Part shown: positions 43,951 through 53,935 of the stretch, piece by piece
How positions within the stretch are numbered: position 1 is the first letter of the stretch
How the letters are laid out: each line of letters begins with the position of its first letter
Assembly: GCA_032622095.1 (NCBI GenBank)
Contig: CP136064.1
Coordinates: 275,179,614 to 275,243,613, forward strand
Length of the DNA stretch: 64,000 nucleotides
DNA from: Siphonodentalium dalli
Lineage: Eukaryota > Mollusca > Scaphopoda > Gadilida > Siphonodentaliidae
Reading direction: 5' to 3'
Translations under genes and position numbers: made by a program
Notes under the pieces: model-generated
Told to the model about the DNA's origin: nothing
The model's input: the letters and a program-made list of their open reading frames with translations, nothing else
The model's database searches: none

Positions 43951-44415
43951 GGCTACGGTTGCGACCTAACCATTTCGACTACATGCGCGACATAACCATC
44001 TCGACTACGGGCGCGACCTAACCATCTCGGCTACGGGCGCGACCTAACCACATCGACTATGTGCGCGACTTAACCATCTCGAATACGGGCGCGACCTAAC
44101 CATATATGCTACGGGCGCGACCTAACCATCTCGGCTACGCGCGCGACTTAACCATCTCGGATACGGGCGCGACCTAACCATCTCGGCTACGTGCGCGACC
44201 TAACCATCTAGGCTACGACACTACCTAACCATCTCGACTACGTGCGCGACCTAACCATATCGGCTACGTGCGCGACCTAACCATATCGACTATGGGCGCG
44301 AGCTAACCATCTTGGATACGGCACGACCTAACCATCTCGGCTACGGGCGCGACCTAACCACATCGGCTACGTGCGCGACCTTACCATCTAGGCTACGAGC
44401 ACGACCTAACCATTG
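43938..44415 (-). repeat. 26-bp minisatellite built from a tRNA-like A-box unit
   Basis: The plus-strand unit is gcgcgacctaaccatctcgg plus ctacgg; about 17-18 units with frequent substitutions. Read on the minus strand each unit is GTAGCCGAGATGGTTAGGTC plus gcgc, the same motif as in the adjacent tRNA-like sequence. The array lies 3' of the Kv stop codon, within 750 bp of it, so it may be in or near that gene's 3' UTR. Confidence 0.85.
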
Positions 44416-44492
44416 TGTAATCGAAACACAATGGCTACACGTACTTTCAGTGCTGATACCGATTTGTGATAGGGCGCTGTGTTTCGATTACA
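44416..44492. repeat. short inverted repeat
   Basis: tgtaatcgaaacaca at about 44416 is mirrored by tgtgtttcgattaca ending at about 44492. Confidence 0.7.
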
Positions 44493-44662
44493 TATGCGCC
44501 AGAGGCCTGTGACCGAAACATTTCTGAAATAGTATAGGACAGCGTAGCCGTGATACAATGCACCATGTGGATAGTGAACATGAATGTGCGAACAGACACT
44601 GTCATTTCCATTGTTGTTAATTTTTTTACAATAAAAAATGAATAAGAAGAAAAAAAACAAAT

Positions 44663-45559
44663 TCATAATGTAGCCACCGGTGGATGGTCATTTTGAGGTT
44701 GCAGCTTGTTCAGTCTTTTAGCAGCTATTGCGAACTTACAATCACCAGCGAAAGCATTCTTCATCAACTGATGTAAGTGTTTTTGTTTGTATTTGTGCAG
44801 TTTGTATCGGTCACTGAAATTCCCAGCAATTACCGCAACAGGCATCGCCAAAACTAGTAACCCAGAAATGGCACACATACCACCAACAACGCGACCTAAT
44901 GGCGACCTTGGAACAATATCGCCATAGCCAACCGTTGTCATTGTGATGATCGCCCACCATATTGCACTAAACATGTTCATAAAGTCGTTCTCGTTGTGGA
45001 TTTCCACGTGATAAACCAATGCTGCGAACACACACACGAATATCACAAGAGTAACGGCTAACAACGCTAGTTCATAAGCACTTGCCTTGACAGTGAGCAA
45101 CAGAATTTTGAGGCCAGCGAACTGGTTAGCTAGTCTGAAGAATCGCAGTAATCGTAGGACTTCCAATCCTCGCAGGACAGAATATGTTCCCATAAGATGA
45201 CTGTTGTGAAAAAGGTACTCGAAGAATTCCAAAGCAAATGCGGCCCACATGCAAGGTATCACGAAAAAATCAATGGCGTTAAGAATGTTCTTCATGAATG
45301 TCTTCTTGTTGTACGATATAAGCAGTCTTGTGTAGTAGTCGATGGTGAATATTACTTTCGTTACGGTATTTACCCAATCGACACCCGGGTGAACCTCTGT
45401 TGTGAAATGCATTCTGAGCTTGGGGTTTGAGTAGTTGCTTCCGAGTATCGTCGAACGATCATCTTCTTCGTGTTTACCCACTCTGAATTCTTCCATTGTC
45501 TCGAAGCAAAACGAAAAGAATGAAATAATGAGAAGAACCAGATATAAGATACTCCATAT
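44663..45559 (-). CDS. voltage-gated K+ channel, terminal exon (S1-S6), divergent Kv
   Basis: This exon encodes 298 residues of a Shaker-superfamily potassium channel subunit, which forms tetrameric K+-selective pores in the plasma membrane. It begins after a splice acceptor (cag at 45562-45560) in phase 0 with IWSILYL and ends at TGA 44665-44663. By exon residue: S1 about 1-21; S2 61-82 with a Phe and an acidic Asp as in the charge-transfer centre; S3 89-113 with the conserved Asp in NAIDFF; S4 126-145; S5 161-184; pore helix and TMTTVGYGD filter about 206-214; S6 223-248; then a short basic C-terminus. S4 reads R-x2-E-x2-R-x2-R-x2-R-x2-N: the second gating arginine is glutamate and the sixth position is Asn. 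The S6 hinge, usually PVP, is PVA. The frame is intact and membrane segments are preserved, so this looks functional. The T1 domain exon is not in the window. Closest subfamily (Shaw/Kv3-like or a lineage-specific group) is uncertain. Confidence 0.93.
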   Translation of the reverse strand: MWSILYLVLLIISFFSFCFETMEEFRVGKHEEDDRSTILGSNYSNPKLRMHFTTEVHPGVDWVNTVTKVIFTIDYYTRLLISYNKKTFMKNILNAIDFFVIPCMWAAFALEFFEYLFHNSHLMGTYSVLRGLEVLRLLRFFRLANQFAGLKILLLTVKASAYELALLAVTLVIFVCVFAALVYHVEIHNENDFMNMFSAIWWAIITMTTVGYGDIVPRSPLGRVVGGMCAISGLLVLAMPVAVIAGNFSDRYKLHKYKQKHLHQLMKNAFAGDCKFAIAAKRLNKLQPQNDHPPVATL

Positions 45560-45585
45560 CTGAAATACAAAAACAAAATTTAAAT
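45560..45585 (-). promoter_or_regulatory. 3' splice site of the Kv exon
   Basis: On the minus strand a T-rich tract (ttttgtttttgtatttcag) immediately precedes the exon's first codon ATA. This is a canonical pyrimidine tract and AG acceptor. The open frame continues upstream into the intron for 27 codons, but these residues are not channel-like. Confidence 0.85.
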
Positions 45586-45657
45586 TATGCATTGAATACG
45601 TGGGAAACATTTCCAAATTTATGGTATTACATGTACGCATTTATCTGCTAGGTTTAA

Positions 45658-46127
45658 AGGTACTCAACCCGTAAAGAGAGTCCCCATCTCAACAGATTCC
45701 AACAACAACAATCCGATCAGAGGGTCCTATATTACTATTTCTTTGGCTTTGGGGGTAAAAAATATTTGATTCGAGTCGAGGAACCCATCAAACAAAGCTC
45801 AGAGTTATTAGATATTGATTTTTCAAATTTGTTATGTTCTCGAGATGAGTACTAATAACTGCCGTAATCTGCTCTGGATGTGTACTCCAAATCTATTCAA
45901 ACAGACAAGGATGAATAACTCTAAAATCAAGTGGTAATTTTAACGCAATTTTGCCTGAGTTCTGGGCCAGATAGTATTCCCGATAATGAAAAATAATAGA
46001 TTTCTAAAATCGATATCTAACAAATCTGAGCTTTGGTGGGTGACTTCCTCGACTCGAATCAAATATTTTTGACCCCCCGAAGCCATTGAAATAGTAATTG
46101 AGAGGAGTTTTATCGGGTTGAGTACCT
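45658..46127. mobile_element. TTAA-type MITE in the Kv intron (AGGT family)
   Basis: TTAA at 45654-45657 and 46128-46131 flank AGGTACTCAACCCG and CGGGTTGAGTACCT. Inverted similarity continues for about 130 bp or more on each side, including gattcgagtcgaggaa and ttatcagat-type words. It lies about 100 bp upstream of the splice acceptor on the gene's strand. Fragments of the family occur at about 10940 and 52372. Confidence 0.88.
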
Positions 46128-46131
46128 TTAA

Positions 46132-47710
46132 TCAATGCGTTTTTAACATCTCTTGTGAAACGCTTCTTATGTTGCCAGTTTTATTTTAACTTGACCATTC
46201 AATTCAGTTTACAGTGTTCTGATAGTTTTGAATCACATACGTGTACATCTACATGAGAGGATAGACTGTGCGCACCAGAGTAATGCACAAGGGCTCCAAG
46301 TCAACAACAACAACAACAACAACAACACGGTAAACAATGAACTGATTCCGAGCAGTGGCGGATGATCGCATAGCTATACAATTCCGACTTACGAGTATAA
46401 CTATTACAATTACACGGACCGATTCATCGCATGTTCGTCAATTTTCATAGAAACGTGTGGATATAAGATATAAGACATTGTCGCCTTTCTCCATGTTATC
46501 GCCCAGTTATTACGACAATTTCCGGACCGGGAGTCCACTATTCGTTTGATGTTCTTATCAAACTATCTTTGGCTGACTCACTGAAATGGATACTAAGTGT
46601 TGTGATACAAGTATACATATTTTGATGTATCACGCTATCAAATTTCATCGAAAAATGTGGAACTATATAGAAGAACGTTGCGAACAAATCATCAAGCATC
46701 GTTATTACGGGCTTTGCTGTTGTCTTGAATGTTTCAATCCCAACTAGCTGTTACTGATATATTGGCGTGATGTACGCATTCACCTGTTAAAACAAAAAAC
46801 TGTGTTTCCAAGTAACTGGACAATTTCACGCCATACATGTTACAAAAACGTATGCCATTAAGATGTTTTACTTTTAGAGGTACATAAATTGAGTTTTAAC
46901 TGTGATACATGTAGCTTTCGTCCTTTATGTCTTAAAAGGGCACGCCCTATTCATATGTTAGAATGGTCGCAATTAGTATTACACGTAACTGAAGGATGGG
47001 CTTTTCAGCTACATGTTGCATTATCGTTTTTTATTTACAGCTATATTTATAGTCAGTGAAAGGTGAACACATCACACAGTCTTTTTTTGGATTAAATTTC
47101 ACGAGGCAGATAACAAGTTTGATTCTCTTAAATTTCAAAGTTTCATAAGTATTTTCTGTCACATTATCCATTGATGATTTAAATTTCATCAAAACTATGA
47201 TCGTAATAGAAGAACTAAGATGTATTTTTTCAGTTGAGCAGAATAATACTAATTTCGACCATTCTAAAACATATGAATCGTAATGCCTATCGGGAAATCA
47301 TATTGTCACGACGGGCTAATTCTACGGTAAATTAGCAAATTAAGAGCAAAAAATTGGTGGTGACCCGTCAAAAATACCATCCATCTGAGTCGTCTGACCG
47401 TTATTAGTTACGGTCATGATATTAAATAAACGGTGTTGAACCATAAAAAATACAACGGTCTGACTGTTACTGGTTAAAATCTGCCAGTTACTTCAACAGT
47501 TTTGTACCATGTAACATACTGCAGCCTGACCGTATGTGTAATGCTCCAAGTTTGGCAGCGATGTTGCGTGGTATGACACCGTTAAAGCGACAGGCATTTG
47601 TCTAACAGTGTGATACTGCGCGCTATATGATGGTGGTTAAGGCTTTGGGGTTACGGTCAGAATGGGCAGATAACTGCATCGATTCGTAGCTTTTCAAATC
47701 GATCACAAAG
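46132..47710. other. presumed intron; no exon recognised
   Basis: It contains an (aac)n run at about 46302-46326. The block 46782-46858 (acctgttaaaacaaaaa to aacgtatgccatt) recurs almost identically at 49828-49905. No T1-domain coding sequence of the channel is visible here. Confidence 0.5.
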
Positions 47711-49505
47711 GTAACCAGCTTTTAAAGGGCGATTACATTCGTAGCCAGCTTTTAAAGGGCAATCACATTCGTAGTCAGCTTTTAAAGGGCAATCACATTC
47801 GTAGCCAGCTTTTAAAGGGCAATCACATTCGTAGCCAGCTTTTAAAGGGCAATCACATTCGTAGCCAGCTTTTAAATGGTGATCACATTCGTAGCCAGCT
47901 TTAAAGGGCAATCACATCCGTAGCCAGCTTTTAAAGGGCAATCACATCCGTAGCCAGCTTTTAAAGGGCAATCACATTCGTAGCCAGCTTTTAAAGGGCG
48001 ATCGCATTCGTAGCCAGCTTTTAAAGGGCGATCGCATTCGTAGCCAGCTTTTAAAGGGCAATCACATTCGTAGCCAGCTTTTAAAGGGCAATCACATTCG
48101 TAGCCAGCTTTTAAAGGGCAATCACATTCGTAGCCAGCTTTTAAAGGGCAATCACATTCGTAGCCAGCTTTTAAAGGGCAATCACATCCGTAGCCAGCTT
48201 TTAAAGGGCGATCACATTCGTAGCCAGCTTTTAAAGGGCGATCGCATTCGTAGCCAGCTTTTAAAAGGCGATCGCATTCGTAGCCAGCTTTTAAAGGGCA
48301 ATCACATTCGTAGCCAGCTTTTAAAGGGCAATCACATTCGTAGCCAGCTTTTAAAGGGCAATCACATTCGTAGCCAGCTTTTAAAGGGCAATCACATTCG
48401 TAGCCAGCATTTAAAGGGCAATCACATTCGTAGCCATCTTTTAAAGGGCAATCACATTCGTAGCCAGCTTTTAAAGGGCAATCACATCCGTAGCCAGCTT
48501 TTAAAGGGCGATCACATTCGTAGCCAGCTTTTAAAGGGCGATCACATCCGTAGCCAGCTTTTAAAGGGCGATCGCATTCGTAGCCAGCTTTTATAGGGCA
48601 ATCACATTCGTAGCCAGCTTTTAAAGGGCGGTCACATTCGTAACCAGCTTTTAAAGGGCAATCACATTCGTAGCCAGCTTTTATAGGGCAATCACATTCG
48701 TAGCCAGCTTTTAAAGGGCAATCACATTCGTAGCCAGCTTTTAAAGGGCAATCACATTCGTAGCCAGCTTTTAAAGGGCAATCACATTCGTAGCCAGCTT
48801 TTAAAGGGCGATCGCATTCGTAGCCAGCTTTTAAAGGGCAATCACATTCGTAGCCAGCTTTTAAAGGGCAATCACATTCGTAGCCAGCTTTTAAAGGGCA
48901 ATCACATTCGTAGCCAGCTTTTAAAGGGCAATCACATTCGTAGCCAGCTTTTAAAGGGCAATCACATCCGTAGCCAGCTTTTAAAGGGCGATCACATTCG
49001 TAGCCAGCTTTTAAAGGGCGATCACATTCGTAGCCAGCTTTTAAAGGGCAATCACATTCGTAGCCAGCTTTTAAGTGGTGATCACATTCGTAGCCAACTT
49101 TTAAAGGGCAATCACATTCGTAGCCAGCTTTTAAAGGGCAATCACATTCGTAGCCAGCTTTTAAAGGGTGATCACATTCGTAGCCAGCTTTTAAAGGGCG
49201 ACCGCATTCGTAGCCAGCTTTTAAAGGGCGATCGCATTCGTAGCCAGCTTTTAAAGGGCAATCACATTCGTAGCCAGCTTTAAAGGGCGATCACATTCGT
49301 AGCCAGCTTTTAAAGGGCAATCACATTCGTAGCCAGCTTTTAAAGGGCAATCACATTCGTAACCAGATTTTAAAGGGCAATCACATTCGTAGCCAGCTTT
49401 TAAAGGGTGGTCACATTCGTAGCCAGCTTTTAAAGGGCGATCGCATTCGTAGCCAGCTTTTAAAGGGCAATCATATTCGTAGCCAGCTTTTAAAGGGTGA
49501 TCACA
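47711..49505 (-). repeat. 30-bp minisatellite, about 60 copies
   Basis: The plus-strand unit is gggcaatcacattcgtagcc plus agcttttaaa. Variants with gcgatcgc and gcgatcac are interspersed in a recurring order. Because 30 is a multiple of three, the minus strand reads KAGYECDCPL repeatedly. The frame stays open across most of the array (about 47920-49270), broken by 1-bp deletions near 47895 and 49275, but lacks an ATG over that span. I regard it as non-coding. Confidence 0.97.
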
Positions 49506-49680
49506 TTAAAAAGCTAACTACTAATGTGATAGCCTGTGAAAAGCTAATCGCATGTGAAAAGCTGACTGCCAATGTGATCGCCTGTGAAAAGCTGACTACT
49601 ATTAATGTGATCGCCTGTGCAAAGCTGGCCACATTTGTGATCGAATGGAAAAGCTGGCTACGAATGTGGTCGGTGCTTTG
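49506..49680 (+). repeat. inverted, diverged units of the 30-bp repeat
   Basis: Directly after the array, words such as gaaaagctgactaYYaatgt, gtgatcgcctgtgaaaagct and aagctggctacgaatgtggt are worn units in the opposite orientation. The array therefore changes direction at about 49505. Confidence 0.75.
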
Positions 49681-50370
49681 TGACAATGACCCTATGGGCC
49701 ACATAACTTGATAACTTTGATCGTAATTGCTAACCGTGGGTTTGTGCAAGCTCTCTATGTCGTACACTTGTGGTCTATATTGTGGTTGTGGCGCCGCTCC
49801 CCTTCAACTGATGTGCTAATTGTAATTCACCTGTTAAAACAAAAACTGTGTTTCCAAGTAACTGGACAATTTCACGCCATACATGTTACAAAAACGTATG
49901 CCATTCCCCTTCAACTGATGTGTTAATTGTAAAGCGAGTTCGGTTCGAAGAAAATGGACGTTGTAACCATACACATGGGATTGCTTTTCAAATAAAAAAA
50001 GTTTTGTTGTTAATATTGCGAGAATGCTCAATGAATATTTAATGTTGAATCTGATTCTGATCAATGCGAGACACAACGGCTGTCATAGTTACTGAAATGT
50101 CCTAGTGTCACTTTGTTACTGGCAGACCAATCTGGCATCACTACCAATGTGTCTCGATAACAATCACAGTTCTTCACTTATATTATGATGTAGATGTTCG
50201 AATAGACTGAATGGTGCTTGAAGGAAGTCCGCGCTCTACCTTGTTATTGGAGGAATTTTACGTTAAACTTCGTGTCGATTTGAATACAAATAAGCCATCT
50301 CTTCCCGGCAGGCCTTCCGACAAAAACAACACTTCACTTGGATTCAAGTTGTTATACGATTGCTTTGGGC
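49681..50370. other. presumed intron; direct repeats only
   Basis: The block at 49828-49905 duplicates 46782-46858. The phrase ccttcaactgatgtg followed by taattgtaa occurs at about 49800 and again at about 49911. No gene is recognised. Confidence 0.45.
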
Positions 50371-50377
50371 ATATTAA

Positions 50378-50540
50378 CCCTAAACTAAATGGATTCTCCC
50401 ACTCAGTTATAAAAGTATACATTGGAACAGTCTATTATTCGTTTTGGGTGATGTAAGATGATAAAAGCAGACGACAGATAAATAAAAGTGCAGAAGGAGC
50501 CCTATTTATTGAGGGAAATGTTTAAGTAATAAGCTCAACG
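50378..50540 (+). mobile_element. MITE2 (TTAA type), copy 7, truncated
   Basis: TTAA at 50374-50377 is followed by ccctaaactaaatggattct, tatacattggaacagtc, gcagacgacagataaataaa and ttattgagggaaatg. The right half is missing. Confidence 0.7.
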
Positions 50541-51249
50541 GTAGTTATTTTTTTTAATCAAAACATGTGCTCACATCAGTGTTCGATAAGAATGTCTAGC
50601 AACTCATTTTATAGTTGCTATTGTGGAGCCTACTTTCAAATGAAGCTTAGCCTATATTTTCTTCTGCTCTATCTAGCACATCAGTCGCCGCCATTAGAGA
50701 CCTTTCGCATCCTTACAATCACAATTTCAAATACGGATAGCTCTCGGTAGTCGTAAGTCTATCCGTATGGCCAAAAAGTCATTTCGCAAAGCGACTACGG
50801 ATAATAGTTTTGACGAAGATGCACCATCAATATTTCGTACCACTTTTACAACTCAAAGTCACTTCTCTCATTTGCAACAATGTGATAATCATGAAATGTT
50901 TATTATACCACCAGTCAGAACGTATAACCCGGGAGTCGTGATATATTGTACATATACATGTATAAATGCCAGGTCATATGTGGTGGAAATTCAGTTCGTT
51001 GTTATCATGGATGACCTGATCGACGTCATTAATGATGGGGGAAGAGGGGTTCCTATATTTTGATCTGATATCAACCACGATGCCATCATTTCAACACCCT
51101 TCCAGTCCGCGATTTCATTTGAATGAAATTTAGGAATCACATGCCTATCACTGTTGAGCATCACTTCTGATTTGGTTCTATCAAATCGAACCAAAGTCGA
51201 CGCGATGTGCACCATGCTGAGACGTGTTCGATACCCAAATAAATATTAT

Positions 51250-51830
51250 TTGGCGACTGGCTTCATCGCATTGTGTACCCCAGCATGATGATTACTGCGA
51301 GGCTTTGTGTCATCTGCAGCCAACGATGGCTATCCGCGCTTTGCGAATAGCGATCTTATATCGCGGGAAGCTCGTGATTCATGACGACGATTGCCAATCT
51401 AAACAGCACACCGAGGTCGTAGCACGAAAAAACTGGACGGTTTGCGATTACGGATACGGATAGGGTACTACGTCACCAACCTTTGTGTACTCTCTAATCG
51501 TTCTCGTATTTTACTATCCGTAATAACGGTTACGATTTCATGGTTTCTAATAAGCTCAAATAACACCTGGAATTTATTTCCTGCAATATAATACTTTACT
51601 CCGTTCGAGACTGTATATGTATATCATGTAAACCGTCCAGTTGTATTGAGCTACGACCTCGATATGCTGTTTAGATTGTCAATCGCTGTACTCGTCGTCG
51701 TGAATCACGAGCTTCCCGCGAAATATGATCGCTATTCACAACGGATAGCCATCGCTGGCTGCGACATAACACTTTACAGTAAGAGGAGTGCACTATGAAA
51801 CCAGTCGCCATAAATACAGTTTATAGTGTG
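51250..51830. repeat. inner foldback, arms about 200 bp
   Basis: The arms share ggcgactggYttcat, agcgatggctatccg, cgcgggaagctcgtgattca, caatctaaacagca and aactggacggttt in inverted orientation. The 190-bp loop (about 51445-51640) contains actacgtcaccaacc and ttacgattt, which occur as an isolated fragment at about 25088-25170. Confidence 0.8.
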
Positions 51831-52371
51831 CGATGCATGAGGAGTTTTGAGTGATTATTATGTGCAAGATAGTACACAATATATAGTGAAATTCAACAAA
51901 TATTTATTCAACAACTCATGGTCGTGTCCTAACGTGTGCAGTTATAGAATGCATCAGGAGAGCCTAAAGAATGGCATAACCCTATTAATGAAAAGTGAAA
52001 GATTTTGTGTTCTCTTCCCCTTTCCCGAATTGAATAGTTCATTCAATTTAATAATATTCTGTTTTCGGTAGAAGTTGGGTTTTATATATCTCTCTCGTAG
52101 AGTCTGTAATGCACGGCATTTATAATTCATAACCGATTTTAAAATTACATGGAATTCATAACCGAGTTCTAAGTTACATAAAGTACTCTGTCTGAGTAAT
52201 CGGAACCTACCCTAGATCCCGATTAAACTGGTAAGTAGTAATGTCTGCTCCTGAACCGTAAAACTAAAAGAATATTTGGCACACCCACCGACATCACCAG
52301 AGCTCAGCAGTCTCTGTCAGGTTTGTACTTTGCATTTATTTTTAATTTAAAAAACACGCACAAATGCGGCA

Positions 52372-52430
52372 TTTAAAGGTACTCAATGCGATTAGATGTC
52401 CCCATATCATCAGATTCCAACAACAATATT
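52372..52430 (+). repeat. fragment of the AGGT-family TTAA MITE
   Basis: TTAAAGGTACTCAATGCGAT, then cagattccaacaacaa, matches the left end of the element at 45658-46127. Confidence 0.7.
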
Positions 52431-53225
52431 TTTTTGAAATGCCGCTTCTGTTATCAGAATCGAGTAATTGCTCAACATTAATGCTAACCACAGTCAACTA
52501 TATTATAAAATTTCCCAAAACCTGTTATTTGTCAAGATTTTGTTCAACGAAATTTTGCCGGTTTGTCAAATATCTGACAAAAAAGCAACTTGTTGCACAT
52601 CGCTTCTACCGTGTCGACTTTGTTTCGATTTGGTAGTAACAAATCAGAAGTGTCGCATTGAAATCAAATCGCGGACATGAAGGGGCTTGAACGATGGCGT
52701 CGTGGTTGACGTGAGGTCCAAATTCAAGAACCCCCCTTTCTCATCAGCATAACGTGTATCTGGTCAACCATGTTAACAACGAACTGTATTTTCACCACAA
52801 ATGACCTGGTATTTATACCTGTATTGCCACAATATATCACGAGAATCCCGGGTCGTACGTTGTGACTGGTCGAATTATTGACAACATTAACAGGTCGTGA
52901 TTATCGCAATGTTGCATATGAGACGATAAGTGAAGTATTAAGGGACGGTATACCAAACACACGCTTTGAGTTGTGAAAGTGGTACGAAATAATGATCGTA
53001 CGTGTTCGTCAAAACTCTTACGCGTAATCGTTTTGCGAAAGGATTTTTTTGCCATACGGATAGACTTACGACTACGAATAGCTATCCGTATTCGTAATCG
53101 TAAACGTGAGGATGCGAAAGGTCTCTATTTATATATATTTCTCGACGAGTACAACGTGATACTAATTCAAGATCCACTGCTCCACAGTCATAGCAGTTTC
53201 TACTAAATGTTATTGTATATACTCA

Positions 53226-53340
53226 GCATGCATACCCTGCCACTAAAGTGGTTCTATTCTCGGCATGCTGTCATTGTATGAATCTGTCGATTGCAGGCTG
53301 GGAAAATAAGCAATTATTTCGCAGCTTTGGTTTGAACCGT
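53226..53340 (+). repeat. roughly 115-bp dispersed repeat, copy 1 of 3
   Basis: It contains gtggttctattctcggcatg and aaaataagcaattatttcgc. It is shared with 54570-54690 and 55681-55810, all in the same orientation, with spacings of about 1.34 and 1.11 kb. Confidence 0.8.
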
Positions 53341-53935
53341 ATTCATTCCATGAATAATACAACAATACAAATTACATCAAATTAGTATAACACCATGGAC
53401 CGGATTCGACACCACGCGTGTGGGCTAATTGAGTCGTTTCCGCGATTCGGTTTATATCGATCCCACCTGACATTGGAATAATGTCTGCTTTATATGTACG
53501 ATATACCATTTTAATTGAGATATGACTGTCGTTTCGTGTAGCCGCGTATATGTGATGGCATTGTGTAATTGCGTATATAGAACATAAGGAAGAAGTATGT
53601 TGGCTAGGTAATGATACTGATCGTGTATCTCTTCCATGTTTCCTGTATTGGTTCCGAGATGTAACATAAAACTTTGAGTTGCAAAGACGTTCATTAGATT
53701 TCTTTAATATCGCAGCTTTGATCATTGTATTTCTAACAAATAAACCATATATGTGGTTTCTCTTGTTCCACTGTGGTTAAAAATACACTCCGTATTCTGG
53801 TCTATCCTGCATTAGCTTTAGGACAGACGCGTCGCCAGTTATATCTCATATATATTTTGAAGACCTCTGTCTGTATGTATGTATGTTTGTTTGTTTGTCT
53901 GTCTGTCTGTCATTTATACAAATCTACGATTCTTG

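Larger units (their letters stand above)
50697..53125. mobile_element. 2.4-kb foldback element with a second foldback inside
   Basis: The termini GAGACCTTTCGCATCCT and its reverse complement ending at 53125 head inverted arms of about 520-570 bp (50697-51215 and about 52560-53125). Subterminal words related to tacggatag occur several times in each arm. The 1.3-kb middle holds a second inverted pair (about 51250-51445 and 51640-51830) with cgcgggaagctcgtgattca. Both outer arms contain an open frame starting MAKKSFRK and sharing FRTTFTTQS (plus 50767-51063; minus 53055-52837), which may simply follow from the DNA similarity. No transposase is recognised. Confidence 0.8.

Noticed and set aside
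45560-45640. Upstream ATG at 45640 as the start of the K+ channel
   Set aside because: The 27 codons before IWSILYL are A/T-rich intron read-through. A strong splice acceptor lies exactly at the start of channel homology, and the T1 domain is missing.
50767-51063. MAKKSFRK open frame as a real gene
   Set aside because: It lies in the arm of a foldback, and its counterpart in the other arm is shorter and diverges. It is kept only as a point to test in the findings.
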